Source: Cliona cf. orientalis (Eukaryota; Porifera; Demospongiae; Clionaida; Clionaidae). From it: a stretch of 64,000 bases of DNA. Below, in pieces: positions 53,346-63,874 of the stretch (its first letter is position 1; each line of letters begins with the position of its first letter). The notes under the pieces are model-generated. The model had not been told where the DNA came from. It saw nothing but the letters and a program-made list of their open reading frames with translations, and searched no databases. The position numbers were made by a program, and so were the translations under genes. Location of the stretch: positions 14,162,411 through 14,226,410 of the forward strand of contig OZ005690.1 in the NCBI GenBank assembly GCA_963930775.1, given 5' to 3'.

Positions 53346-54267
53346 GTTGGATAGCTATGTTCTATTGTGTCAAGAAGTAAGATATGGCCCTGTGGAGAAC
53401 GAATTGGCCGAGGCATTTGGTGTCATCAGCAAAAAGTAATGTTTTGGAGTGGTTTATTGAACATGATAAATATAGAATAGGAAGGGCGCGGACACTACAG
53501 ACATCAAAGAGAGCAAACTACAATAACTAGACACAGAAAGCAAACCACAGAACTTTGCTTATCATTTTGAAGCCATAGTGGGCTGTGATAACTGACTGTA
53601 TTAAAACACTGGTAGCTCTATAGCTGGGAGATCGAGAGAGGCTGAGGAAAGTGAGCGAAGCGTCAGAGTTAGCTGAAGGTGTGGATTCGCGGCGTGATTG
53701 AAGGTACGTACAATGTCATATAATTATGGTGGCCAGGCGCCTTCTAGAGCTAGCTCTCCCCGCGCGCGCAATACCAAACTCCACATTTGGCCGCTGCGCT
53801 GATTGCTTATTTGATAACATCGTGAGCTCTTCTTGTCGAAGTTGATCTCATTGAACTGTTAGCGCACGAGAAAGACCTGAAGAGGAGACGATAATATCAT
53901 TGTCATTACTATGGTATTAATTACTAAAGAAACCACAGCCTGCTGGTTTCATCTGCGCATTCGCACTGTACTAACTGGCAATTGATTGTAGGTGTACTGA
54001 GCATGCTGTTATAATAATATTATTGTCAAGAGTATTAATTTTACTCTTGTTATTATTACAGCTCATGCATATTAGCCACATTATCCCATGATTGTGACAT
54101 CAAACATACTTGTTATATACAATCATGTGCATGTATGTTTTACGAAAGGGGGAGAGGGCATGTAGTAACTGGCACCTGGCAAAATTCAAATCCATAGGCT
54201 AAAAATAGTAAAATCCACATTATCAGTCCATAGCACTAATGTGATCCAGACAGTAGCTGTTACTATA
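53346..54267. other. Gene-poor region with segmental repeat copy 2
   Basis: 53620-53895 is the second copy of the block at 31690-31945. 53930-54180 matches 57310-57400 plus 57620-57690 (CTGTACTAACTGGCAATTGA, GACATCAAACATACTTGTTA). No gene is seen. Confidence 0.55.
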
Positions 54268-54717
54268 CCGTATTTTCTCGTTATTAGGCGCCTCTCGCTT
54301 ATAAGCGCATATTCGTTATTAAGCGCATGCCATTTTCCTGACCTAAGTACTCGTTGTTAGGCGCATTTTGCGAATAAGCGCATATTATGTGACCCTTGAC
54401 CTCGATATCTGCATGCTTTCTTGCTAGCCCAAGGTTCCAGCCGTTTCAAGTTACTCGAAATCACGATGGCTACTATCGATTCTCAGGTTCTTCGAGCTAT
54501 GAGCGCCATTTCAGGCTGGATGGAATGCAGCAACACGAATGATTGTGTGATCGATCGATTGGCCACGCCCCTAAATGATACCGTGAACGTGCATGCGTTC
54601 TTGGATGCAGCTATTCTTTATTAGGCGCATCTCGTTATTAGACACTCTTTGCTATTAAGCGCAGGTTTTCTTCCTGTGGAGATATAAGCGCATGCGCTTA
54701 ATAGCGGGAAAATATGG
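54268..54717. mobile_element. MITE, AAGCGCAT family, copy 1
   Basis: 450 bp flanked by TA. Ends CCGTATTTTCTCGTTATTAG and CTTAATAGCGGGAAAATATGG are imperfect inverted repeats. TTATTAAGCGCAT / ATGCGCTTAA words repeat through both ends. Related to 59270-59715. Confidence 0.8.
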
Positions 54718-56167
54718 TAACTAGGGACACACATGAGTACAGGAATTTCCTTGCTCAGCGCATGCGCACAAGCCAATTACGGTCAAGCACTGGGTGGGGC
54801 TAGCCTCGTGCTTGAAGGGTAAAGTAGGGATGGGATTATTATTATTATTATTTTCAAATGGGGTACATACACTTAGGCAAGACGAAGCATTGCATGGCTT
54901 TGTACACTTGGCAGCAGGTTAGCAATCTGATCAACAGTTGACAAACTGCAAAGGCTGGCCTGTGTTGCTCTGGAGGCCGAAAGCGATATTTAGGAAACCT
55001 CGTAAGTGCAACCAGGACCCGCGTGGGAACCTCGCTTGGCTCGGAATTATGTCAATGTTTGTCAATGCTATTATGTCAATATTTGTCACATGATTAAGAC
55101 CACACAGTTACCCACTAGATACATGTAACTGTGATTATTACCGTAAATCAAGAAATTTGTGTTGCATTAAAGTCATGCGGTTCAGTATCACTTTGATCAA
55201 ATTAAAAATTAATGTCATCAAAATCATGCGAATTTCAACCTTGGGATACTACAGAAGCAATACAGTATTGGATATTGCTTCTGTAGTATCAGTTTGCTGC
55301 AGCAATACTGCTGATACTACTTGTTAGCCTCCTCTAGATCTGTTTCTCTCTATCTGATTCCAGTCTGCTAATGTGTAGGCAGAGCTTCCATTTTAAAAAT
55401 ACTTTAGCAAACTCATAATCAGTAGTGTAGCTACACACAGCATGCATTGGTGTGTGACCATGTGGTTAACCACTGGCAGCATGGGTGTGGGTAATAATTG
55501 CGTTGATTAAAAACAATGTAATTATATTCATGCACCTAGGCTGTACTGCGCACGAATACGCATGAATAAGATGCACGCATAAATTTCATGATATAGGGTA
55601 TGTTACATGTATGTGATGGGTCAGATTTGATTGTTGGCACATGGGTCTGAGTGTGAGCAACAGTGCACTTTTAATTTTATGGCGTACATAGCTTTAAAGG
55701 ATACTCGTATGTATTATGTGTTTCTCAAGGATTTCAAGGGAGTGGGGTGGCATGTTTTTAATTGAATCAATGCTGTGCGGTAGCTTAAGACAGTCCTATT
55801 AAAAATCTGAGTCAGTATAATAATATGCCTGTAGTAAACTCAGCTATTTGATGCTTTAAATTTTACAGTCGGTCGCATTAGTTCAAACAAATTCTGGGTG
55901 GCATTAACTAATTGACACACATGTAAGTAGAAATGGCCCGGATATGCCATAGTATATATATTAATTGTCTCTGCAACTTTGTATATTATACATGTGTGAA
56001 GATGCTGCTACAGCCATTTCATCTGGGCACTTAGCGATTATAATTAGATAGGGCGTGTATTTATGGCACCTAAGAGCTGTGTGAACTTGTTTCCTGGAAT
56101 CCACTGCACTCCAGCCACAGTGCTCACTGTCTAAACACCCAAAACATATTCAGGCAACCACAGAACA
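54718..56167. other. Gene-poor region
   Basis: Non-coding. It includes a short hairpin at 55250-55285 (GAAGCAATACAG / inverse) and a block from about 55610 collinear with 37010-37080 plus 37518-37800, without the MITE found there. Confidence 0.45.
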
Positions 56168-56497
56168 CAGGGGCGTAGCCAGGATTTTCTGAGGGGGTTT
56201 CCTAGCAGTTGCGCGCGAAGCGCGCGCGAAAAATTTGAAGGCCACGCCCACTTTCGGCCACGCCCTCTAATTAACGATCGCCATTTTTAGCAAGATTTTG
56301 CTAGATTCTCGAGATTTTGGCAGAGAAAAGCACAAAAGGAGGAGATCTAGGCTAAGTTTTAGGAGATTTTAGTGCCTGCACATTGAATCTGGAAACCAAG
56401 GGGGTTTCCTGATAGCTAAATCATACTAAGATAATACTGAATCTGACTGCCAGGGGGGGTTTCCGGGCAACAAGGAAACAACTAAGCTACGCCCCTG
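56168..56497. mobile_element. TIR element, CAGGGGCGTA family, 5-bp TSD GAACA
   Basis: 330 bp. Ends CAGGGGCGTAGCC and GCTACGCCCCTG are inverse; GAACA lies directly on both sides. The interior is inverse to that of 49704-50056 (GCGCGCGAAGCGCGCGC, CGGGCAACAAGGAAACAACT). CAGGGG-type ends with a short target duplication suggest a hAT-like element; the superfamily is inference. Confidence 0.85.
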
Positions 56498-56778
56498 GAA
56501 CACTTGTAAATCATTATGGTTACTGCTGTGCAGCTGCCACACACTTAGTCTAGTGATACTGCACAGCCCACATCAGAGGGATCAAAGACTTGATTAATCT
56601 GTACTTGCGTGTGAGAGAGTTCTGAGAAGCGCTTCTTGATTGCACTCAGAGGTCAGTAAAGATAGCAGTAACAGATGATCTATAGCACAAAGTTTGAAGT
56701 GGTACTATTTTTTTCCCTGGACTTATAGTCATACAATAATACAATAATACAATAAAATTAATAATCATAACACACAGA

Positions 56779-56985
56779 ATGGAATATCACACAGAGCAAT
56801 TAGCCAAGCATTGCAGAGTCTGTGGCAAGAGCTTGAGCAAGGCCAAAGGGATTAAGTCTACAGTGTACAACTGTTGTGAGTACACTGACCAGCTGCAGGC
56901 CAGTTTTGGAGTAGATGTAGGCAAGGACAAGGAAGGCATACATCCAAAGAACTTGTAATCCCTGTTATTTGGTAACAAGGCGTTT
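56779..56985 (+). pseudogene. RAG1 N-terminal zinc-binding-like ORF, frameshifted
   Basis: A 59-codon ORF (56779-56958) reads MEYHTEQLAKHCRVCGKSLS ... YNCCEYTDQLQASFGVDVGK ... IHPKNL and stops. CRVCG with a following IHP motif about 40 residues on is the pattern of the N-terminal zinc-binding region of RAG1 and of related domains in invertebrate RAG1-like proteins and transposons (CxxC ... IHPxxFCxxC). After IHPKN the next frame continues CNPCYLVTR, so the missing half of the motif is present but out of frame by a 2-base loss. The downstream parts of RAG1, including the catalytic core, are absent. This is an isolated, decayed domain relic. Confidence 0.6.
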
Positions 56986-57402
56986 TGCTATCCAATCCAA
57001 CATTTGACTATTAAAAAGGAGGAGAACCAGTGGCTGAAATGTTAAAAAAATTTCTGAGCTCCTTAATATAAGCTAGTTAATGAGCACTTTATTATTCTTT
57101 GTGGCTTAATGTCATTGGATAAGAATTGTCATTACTTGCACCATTTGTGGTGATAATTACACTAAAGAAGCCATAGCCTGCTAAACAAAACCTTATGAAG
57201 TTCAAAGACTATATAGAATACAGGGTGTGCCTATGATATAAATTGTGGTACAGCTGCTCTTGGCCTGTAAAGACACCCCTCGTTTACACCATACCACAAT
57301 AGCATAGCTAGCTTTCACCTGCGCATTCGTACTGTACTAACTGGCAATTGATTGTAAGTGTATAAGCTGTTAGTATAATATTATTATTATAGCTCATGCA
57401 TA

Positions 57403-57618
57403 CTGTATAGCCAGAAATATTGGCGGGAATTAAATTTGGCGGTTGAGCCCAAAATCGCTATTGCAAGAATATTAGCAGATTTAAATTTGGTGGTTCGGTA
57501 CGGGATCGCCATACGTATACATAGGAAATTTTGGCAGATTTTAATTTGGCAGTTGTAATACAGACCGCCAAACTGCCAAATTTAATTCCCCGCCAAATTT
57601 TCTGGATATAATATACGG
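57403..57618. mobile_element. MITE, CCGTATAGCC family, copy 4, with empty site
   Basis: 216 bp flanked by TA. Starts CTGTATAGCCAGAAATATTG; ends TCTGGATATAATATACGG. The paralogous sequence at 54061-54080 reads CTCATGCATA then TTAGCCACATT without it, giving a precise empty site and a TA duplication. Confidence 0.9.
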
Positions 57619-58082
57619 TATTAGCCACATTATCCCATGATTGTGACATCAAACATACTTGTTATATACAATCATGAACTTGTATGTTTTACGAGAGAAG
57701 AAGAGATTTGACATTTATTTTACTTGCGTAGGGTGCATGGCTAGATGCCTACTTACATGCCCCCTCCCCCTTTGGGGTCTATAAGTCCTTGATATTATCA
57801 GGGCCATAGGAAGCAAATTTTGAGTGGTCACTGGTAAACAGACTGTATAGTACCAATGACCTTTACCGAAAGATCGATCAGAAAAGTGGTCATGCAGGTC
57901 TGACCAGCATGACCGGCTCCTACGGCCCTGATATTATGGAATAGCACATTCACACATCTGGTATATACTAGCTCTTGGGTATCGATGAAGCCATGGATAT
58001 GCACGGAACTATTTCAGGGAGTAGGTGAATAGGTAGCTACTGTCTCTGAAGCTGCATGTGCCTCATCCATAATGGACTTATA

Positions 58083-58190
58083 CCGTAAATCGCGAATATT
58101 TCGTGTCTAAAATATTTTATGCGACAAAAATTCGCGTTAAATAATTTTCAGACAAACGACCCTTAATAACGAAGCATTCGCGATTTACGG
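58083..58190. mobile_element. Short MITE, CCGTAAATCGCG family
   Basis: 108 bp flanked by TA. CCGTAAATCGCGAAT and ATTCGCGATTTACGG are perfect inverted ends. Confidence 0.9.
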
Positions 58191-58387
58191 TATATACACA
58201 AGCTCACTTGGGTTGTGATAGTAACTGCAACAGCTATACCATCGCAGTGCCTCATTAATGGGATAATTGATATAAAGTATGCTAATTACAATCTCATGTA
58301 GATGTTTAGTCTATTATAATAACCAAAACATGGAGTGGCTGATTTAATATGTATGTGTTTCTAGATTTGCACTATTAATAGCCCACA

Positions 58388-58440
58388 TGTGTGTGTGTGT
58401 GTGTGCGCGTGTGTGTGCGCGTGTGTGTGGGGGGGGGGGG
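58388..58440 (+). repeat. (TG)n / (CG)-containing microsatellite plus poly-G
   Basis: GTGTGTGTGTGTGCGCGTG repeats followed by about 12 G. Confidence 0.95.
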
Positions 58441-58520
58441 CATCAAAGGCACTGCCAGTTGTATAAACCAAGCATAATAGTCTAAGAGCATATGGATGAG
58501 GTGACTATAATTATAATAGT

Positions 58521-58664
58521 TAGACACTGTTTAGGAGCTAGGTTTCTACGTGATTTAGAAGACAGAAGGGCTCTTTGTAGAATCCGGAGCAAGCAATTTT
58601 AAGGGTTCTACTGAGCCCTGAGGTCTTCTAAATCACGTAGAAACTGACTAAACAGTGTCTAACT
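58521..58664. repeat. Palindromic element, second copy
   Basis: GTTAGACACTGTTTAGGAG, TACGTGATTTAGAAGAC and the inverse GTCTTCTAAATCACGTAG, CTAAACAGTGTCTAAC. Same element as 44083-44207; the flank to 58850 (GTTGCTAGG-type, CCAATCAGATCACTGTATTT) matches 43885-44080 in inverse. Confidence 0.85.
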
Positions 58665-59269
58665 ACTTTAGATCCTAGCAACAATGCCCAAAGGCTTTGT
58701 AAATAAACAATTGCCTAGCAACAAACTAGCCATAGGCAAACAATTTTACCAGGTTTTTTTATGGAGCTTACAAGGTATTTTATGAAGGGTAGATGCTACA
58801 GTTTAACCAATCAGATCACTGTATTTGTTACAAGTAGCTACTATCTAAAAGTAATTAGTGACCCCCAGACATGCTATATAAAAGTAGCCTGCTATAATAA
58901 TAGTCACAACATGTAAGCATTTTGGCAGCAGTCCCTGTACTGACTTTGGGCAGTATCTCTGTGGCAGTCTCTCACCTCTATCTCTGTGGGAACTTATGAC
59001 CAACTCAGACATACATGTAGGGTCTCCACTGACCACACAACATGTGGTAATGAATAGATAGCAAAGTTCAAGTAGTTCAGAGCTGCCACAGCCTACCCAC
59101 ATTATAAGCATTGGCTGTGCCTTTGATCTTTCTTTTGTACAGTACCTGGTATTGTGCAAGTAGCCTCTCCCAGGGCTATTTCATCAGTTATACTACTGCC
59201 CATGGCCACTAGTGGGATAAGCTACTACACCACTAATTAAAATTGCTTATCTCACTCATGCTTGTACTA

Positions 59270-59715
59270 CCATAAACTCTGGTTATTAAGCGCACCTCGG
59301 CTATTAAGCGCATATTATTTATTAAGCGCATGCCCTCTTCTTGTCATAAGCTATTGTTTATTAAGTGCATGCGCTTAATAGGCGTGGCGTTCTATGAACC
59401 TGACCTTGACCGGCTGGAAAGTAGCTATTTGGAGTCCAGCTATCTTTGGAGAAATGATGGCCACGAATAACGTTATCATGCAAGAAGATCGACAAATCAC
59501 CAGTACTCGTCATCTTGAGCGGCAACTGTAAACGTTAAAGTGCTCGATCGATCGATCGAGCGCTAGGCGCTAGTGCTAGCAGCCTCGCATCCATCACGTG
59601 CCCAAACGTTTGTGGGTGTGGTTATGTGCCATAGAAGCGCATATCCTATATTAAGCGCATACTGTCATTCCGTTTACCGCTATAAGCGCATGCGCTTATT
59701 AACCAAAGTCTACGG
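59270..59715. mobile_element. MITE, AAGCGCAT family, copy 2
   Basis: 446 bp flanked by TA. Ends CCATAAACTCTGGTTATTAAG and CTTATTAACCAAAGTCTACGG are inverted repeats. Many AAGCGCATGCGCTTA words. Confidence 0.8.
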
Positions 59716-60217
59716 TATAACCTAATGGCTTACAAAGAAGTGTTGCTTTAAAAATAGCTATGTAGCTAGCTATAGCTAGGTGGTGATATGAGGATGGCTG
59801 ATTTTCCTGATGATCTAATGTCGATTTGCACTCAAAGTTTGATGGCTGTTGAAGATAATTGGAGCTGTGACGACGAAATTGATAAGCTACTGTCAAAAAG
59901 CTTTTTACCCTATAAAACTGATCAATAATCTCGATATCACCCTACTAAACTAATAGTAATTCCTCCATACCCTGACCAGCTACTCCATCAATACTAATTA
60001 TTCACTGCTATATGCCCCCTCATACTTCATTACTATCCACAATGGTGCCTATAATACGGTATACCTCATTAAAATCCATAAAATGCCCTCAATACTTCAT
60101 TAAATCACCTTAAATCTTGACCCTACAGTACTAATCAACCTTCCTCCATATATAGGGGTGTATCCTCATTATCTGGAATAGCCCAATGTAATGTCTTATC
60201 CCATTTGTGCTTGTAGT

Positions 60218-60460
60218 ATAACAAGGATGCTCCTATCATTTTTGGTAATTAATTGTTTCTATGATTTTTAGTATTGGAGTTAGAAATATAGTTACCTCGC
60301 TCGAGCTCATCTAGTGCTGCACTCTGTGTGTGATCTAATATAATATCTGATGTACAGTTCTGTGTGCATGTGTGTATCGCTGCATGTACATATGTAGAGA
60401 CAATACATTCTTGGCAACCTGCCAACTGAATGTATTATCTACAGCCTGTTAGTGTTAAGG

Positions 60461-60491
<31 letters not shown>

Positions 60492-60890
60492 AGGGAGGGA
60501 GGGAGGGAGGGAGGGAGAGAGGGAGATCGAGGGAGAGAGAAAGAGAAGTACTTCTCCCATGCAACTCGTTATTATTAATTACAATGCTACAACAAGGATG
60601 CTCCTATCATTCATGGTAATTAATTATTTCTATGATTTTTAGTGTTGGAGTTGGAAATATAGTTACCTCGCTCAAACTCATCTAGCACTGCACTCTGTAA
60701 TATAATATCTGATATACAGGTCCGTGTGCATGTGTGTATCGCTGCATGTACATGTGTAGACAGTACATTCTTGGCAACCTGCCAAGAATGTACTGTCTAC
60801 AGCCTGTTAGTGTTAAGAGAGTGAGAGAGAGAGAGGGGGGGGGGGGAAGGGAGAGGGAGAGAGAAAGAGAAGTACATGTATGAGTATTAG
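60218..60890 (+). repeat. Tandem duplication ending in (GA)n tracts
   Basis: Two copies (about 60218-60545 and 60592-60880) from ACAAGGATGCTCCTATCAT through TTGGAGTT, GTTACCTCGCTC, TGTATCGCTGCATGTACAT, CAACCTGCCAA to CAGCCTGTTAGTGTTAAG, each followed by a GA/GGGA microsatellite. Confidence 0.92.
60755..60801. repeat. Perfect hairpin within the tandem duplication
   Basis: TGTAGACAGTACATTCTTGG and CCAAGAATGTACTGTCTACA are exact inverses around a loop of a few bases. The first copy of the duplication (60392-60440) has the same hairpin with several unpaired changes. Confidence 0.92.
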
Positions 60891-61552
60891 GATGTGGAGT
60901 AAATTTAAAGCACCTTCTGTTTGTCTTTCGTAATGAGAAAGTTTATTTTCTATTTATCTCTCCCAGTGATGGTAACTGTAGCTAGTTCACATAGCTATAG
61001 TGCAGGAGTGTGTGTCTGTCTGTACACATGTTCCAACAACTCGTATTTCACATACGTAGTTATAATAACGAAATAGTGTATACGCCTCTTTTCACATGGC
61101 ACATGCTTGCACTTGACTTGGTCACTAGCTCAACGGTGCCGGTCAACATAATCCGAATACACAAGAAACCGGAAGCGGTGTATATAATATAATATAGTAA
61201 CTTTCAATCTTATTCATCTTGAGTTGTATAGCCATGGCAGGGCAGTCATTCACGGTTGGCACTGTTTTCAGTTGTTTCTACTGTAGCTACAGGTAGAGCT
61301 GTACCTTTCTCAAGCTTTAATACCATACATACTCAAGGATGTCAAGAATCATACCATGGCCAAACTGAGAGCCTGGCTGCCCCAGTTTGGTCATTTTTTA
61401 TAGCCTGTCCAGTTAATTAGTGACTCAAAACCAAGATATTTTAATAACACTTTGATTACCCTTTACAAATAAAAATCCTGGAGTACAGCTGATGCGACGA
61501 GTGAAGGCTCGCCCCGCCTGATGATATCATCTTCCTAGTTTTCAAAATTTCC

Positions 61553-61573
61553 TGGGGGGGGGGGGGGGGGGGG
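61553..61573 (+). repeat. Poly-G tract
   Basis: About 21 G residues. Confidence 0.95.
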
Positions 61574-61745
61574 CATGCCTTCAGACCCCCCTAAGTTACA
61601 GAAAAATCCTAGAATCACCCTAGCTTCTACAGCATTGTGGGACGAGCCTGAGCAAGTGGCAGTAATAGAACCTATATGTATTAAATCATAGCGCCATAAG
61701 TGCACATGTATAGCCACATTGTCATTTAATAATTCCTGCAGAAAC

Positions 61746-63558
61746 ATGAAGTCTATGTGGATAATGAGCGGTCTCTTCCTCGTGCTTCTATTAGGTATGT
61801 ACATTATTATACTACAGTTATATTTGTTTGTGCATGTGTGCATCCCATATGAGTGGGAGGTGACCGGAAGTTATTCGACCCGAGCTAAAAACTTCCCTTT
61901 CTTGGCGTCCCTGGACTAGGGACGATACAACAGACAGCCCACTGACACGGCTGGCTATGACAGACCCCAGCAGTGACTAAAGTGAGCTGATGACGGGATA
62001 GAATTAGATTAAAGTGTATACTCACATAATTATGATGGCCTGGTCAACACAAAAGAGCTACATTCAGCTAGGAGTTGATGTAGTCTATAAGCATTTTCCA
62101 AAAGTAGGCGATTCTATTCTCTATATAGCTAAGCGTCTTCTCTCGGGAGCCTTCTGAGCAAAGCTGCAAGACAACTAACGAATTTCTTTAGCTAGCTGAC
62201 TGACAAAGTCACATGATCAGGCAGGATGTGCATGTGTGCTAGCTTGCATGCACACCAAATGTAGGTTAAGATTGTCGACTGCACATGCATAATATTATCA
62301 TTATGTAGCACAGACCTCGGAAAGGAGTGACTCACTCACTCACTCCTTGTAATTATTACATCCCTAGCAGCAATTTACTTTTCTGAAATGAGCAATATTT
62401 GCGCAGTAAGGATGTCAAATTGTGAAATTCACAGATATGGAGAGAGAGAGAGAGATCCAGCTACAATGTATACGACTGTGTAGACAAGTGGTTATGTTTG
62501 TAACATCACTAGTGTGGGTGTTAAGTGAAGAGCTTGGGTGTGCACTGCAGTATTTTTATGTAAGGCGCAATCTAGAGTCTTTTTACCAGACGACCATTAC
62601 CTATGAGCTATACTCCTCCCACTTTCACCAATTTGGCGATTGATGTAACTTGGTGATCGCCAGCAGCCATTGGTCAATCGCAAGTGGCAATTTTGGCGAC
62701 CATGTGTGGAACCACTGATGTACCCACTTCTAGTTACTCATGCTTTCAAGGTTAAAATTTCGTCTTTGTAGGTACATGTACCACCTCAACTGATCCTGTC
62801 ATCATATCACCTGATGGAAGTATTATCAGTGCATGCGTGGGAGACAACCTAAATTTCATATGCACAACCAAGAACAAGAGATTTACGATTGGGTACTGGA
62901 CGAGCAGGGAATACATTGGAAGTACTGGTCAACAACTTGAATTTGGGAGCCGGCAACAGTTAAATCAGACCAAGAACAGTACCATTGATGACAGCACCTT
63001 TGCTACTTTAGTTGCTGCTTATGAGGAAAATGGACTTACAGTGCTTAAAATTAAGTTACAGTTTACAGTATCGGTAGCAGCAGAGTTTATCTGCGGAATT
63101 GAAGGCCATGAAAAGAACATTACTCTCATTCTAGGTAAATCAGTCAAGATATCATTATGCATTATACTGTATAGCCGGAAAATTTGGCGGTTTGGCGGTC
63201 TATATTATAACCACCAAATTAAAATCCGCCAACATTTCCTACTCGCATATATACATATGGCAATCCCGTACCGAACCGCCAAATTTAAATCTGCCAATAT
63301 TCTTCCAATAGCAATTTTGGGCTCAACCGCCAAATTTAATTCCCGCCAATGTTTCCGGCTATACGGTACCTCATGCCTATACCTACATGTACCTACCTAC
63401 ACCTCGGTATATAACACACTCATGTACATGTACCTTACATCATAATATTATTATTATTGTAGGGTCAAATTGTGCAGCAACAGCTGACATGCCTGAAAGT
63501 CCTTGTATTAGCAACCAACAAGAGGATGTCTCCACCCTTACAACTACAAGTAGTAGAG
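61746..63558 (+). CDS. Small Ig-domain protein F (3' partial)
   Basis: Exons 61746-61794 (signal peptide MKSMWIMSGLFLVLLL), 62772-63134 and 63463-63558, all phase 1, followed by a GTAATC donor. The rest lies beyond the right edge. Exon 2 encodes one Ig-like domain (LNFIC, IGYW, EFIC) with N-glycosylation sites. Exon 3 is a stalk with two Cys and a Thr/Ser run (LTTTSS). The exon order and phases equal those of the small Ig genes at 58-1220 and 39942-41865, but the sequence is much more diverged. If the pattern holds, a TM exon and a convergent Ig/CCP receptor should follow outside the window. An intron carries a MITE (63167-63366). Confidence 0.75.
63167..63366. mobile_element. MITE, CCGTATAGCC family, copy 5
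   Basis: 200 bp flanked by TA. Starts CTGTATAGCCGGAAAATTTG; ends TTTCCGGCTATACGG. The best-preserved copy of the family, with GGCGGTTTGGCGGTC and ACCGAACCGCCAAATTT inside. Confidence 0.9.
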
Positions 63559-63620
63559 GTAATCACAGAATCTGACAATAACAACTTGCATACACAATAA
63601 TAATGTCATACAGAGTTACA

Positions 63621-63874
63621 CAGTGGCGTAGCCAGGGGTGGGCCTAGTAGGGCCAGGCCCGACCAACTTTGTTCTGGTAATGCTTACTACTTAACCGTTG
63701 ATCGTATCAGCCCTTCAATTCTATGAGAATAGTAAGAGCAGAAATTGTGGGCTACAGATTGAGATTCAGCAGTATTAATTTGGAGTGTGGTCAAACTTAG
63801 CACTACAAGTGACCATTTACCATATAATATAATATTTGTGCCCTACCAGACTCCTAGCTCTAGTTACGCCACTG
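63621..63874. mobile_element. TIR element, CAGTGGCGTA family
   Basis: 254 bp. Ends CAGTGGCGTAGCCAGG and CTAGTTACGCCACTG are inverted repeats. ACAGAGT-type words flank both sides, but the exact target duplication is not clear. Related in its ends to the CAGGGGCGTA elements, different inside. Confidence 0.75.

Larger units (their letters stand above)
59716..61745. other. Non-coding region before small Ig gene F
   Basis: It contains the tandem duplication described separately and a poly-G run (61553-61573). Otherwise AT-rich, with no exon supported. Confidence 0.45.

Noticed and set aside
54421..54624. 67-codon ORF with a plausible start
   Set aside because: Inside a MITE; the related element at 59270 does not preserve the frame.
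60430..60642. Arg/Glu-rich ORF in the GA repeats
   Set aside because: Translation of a (GA)n/(GGGA)n microsatellite.
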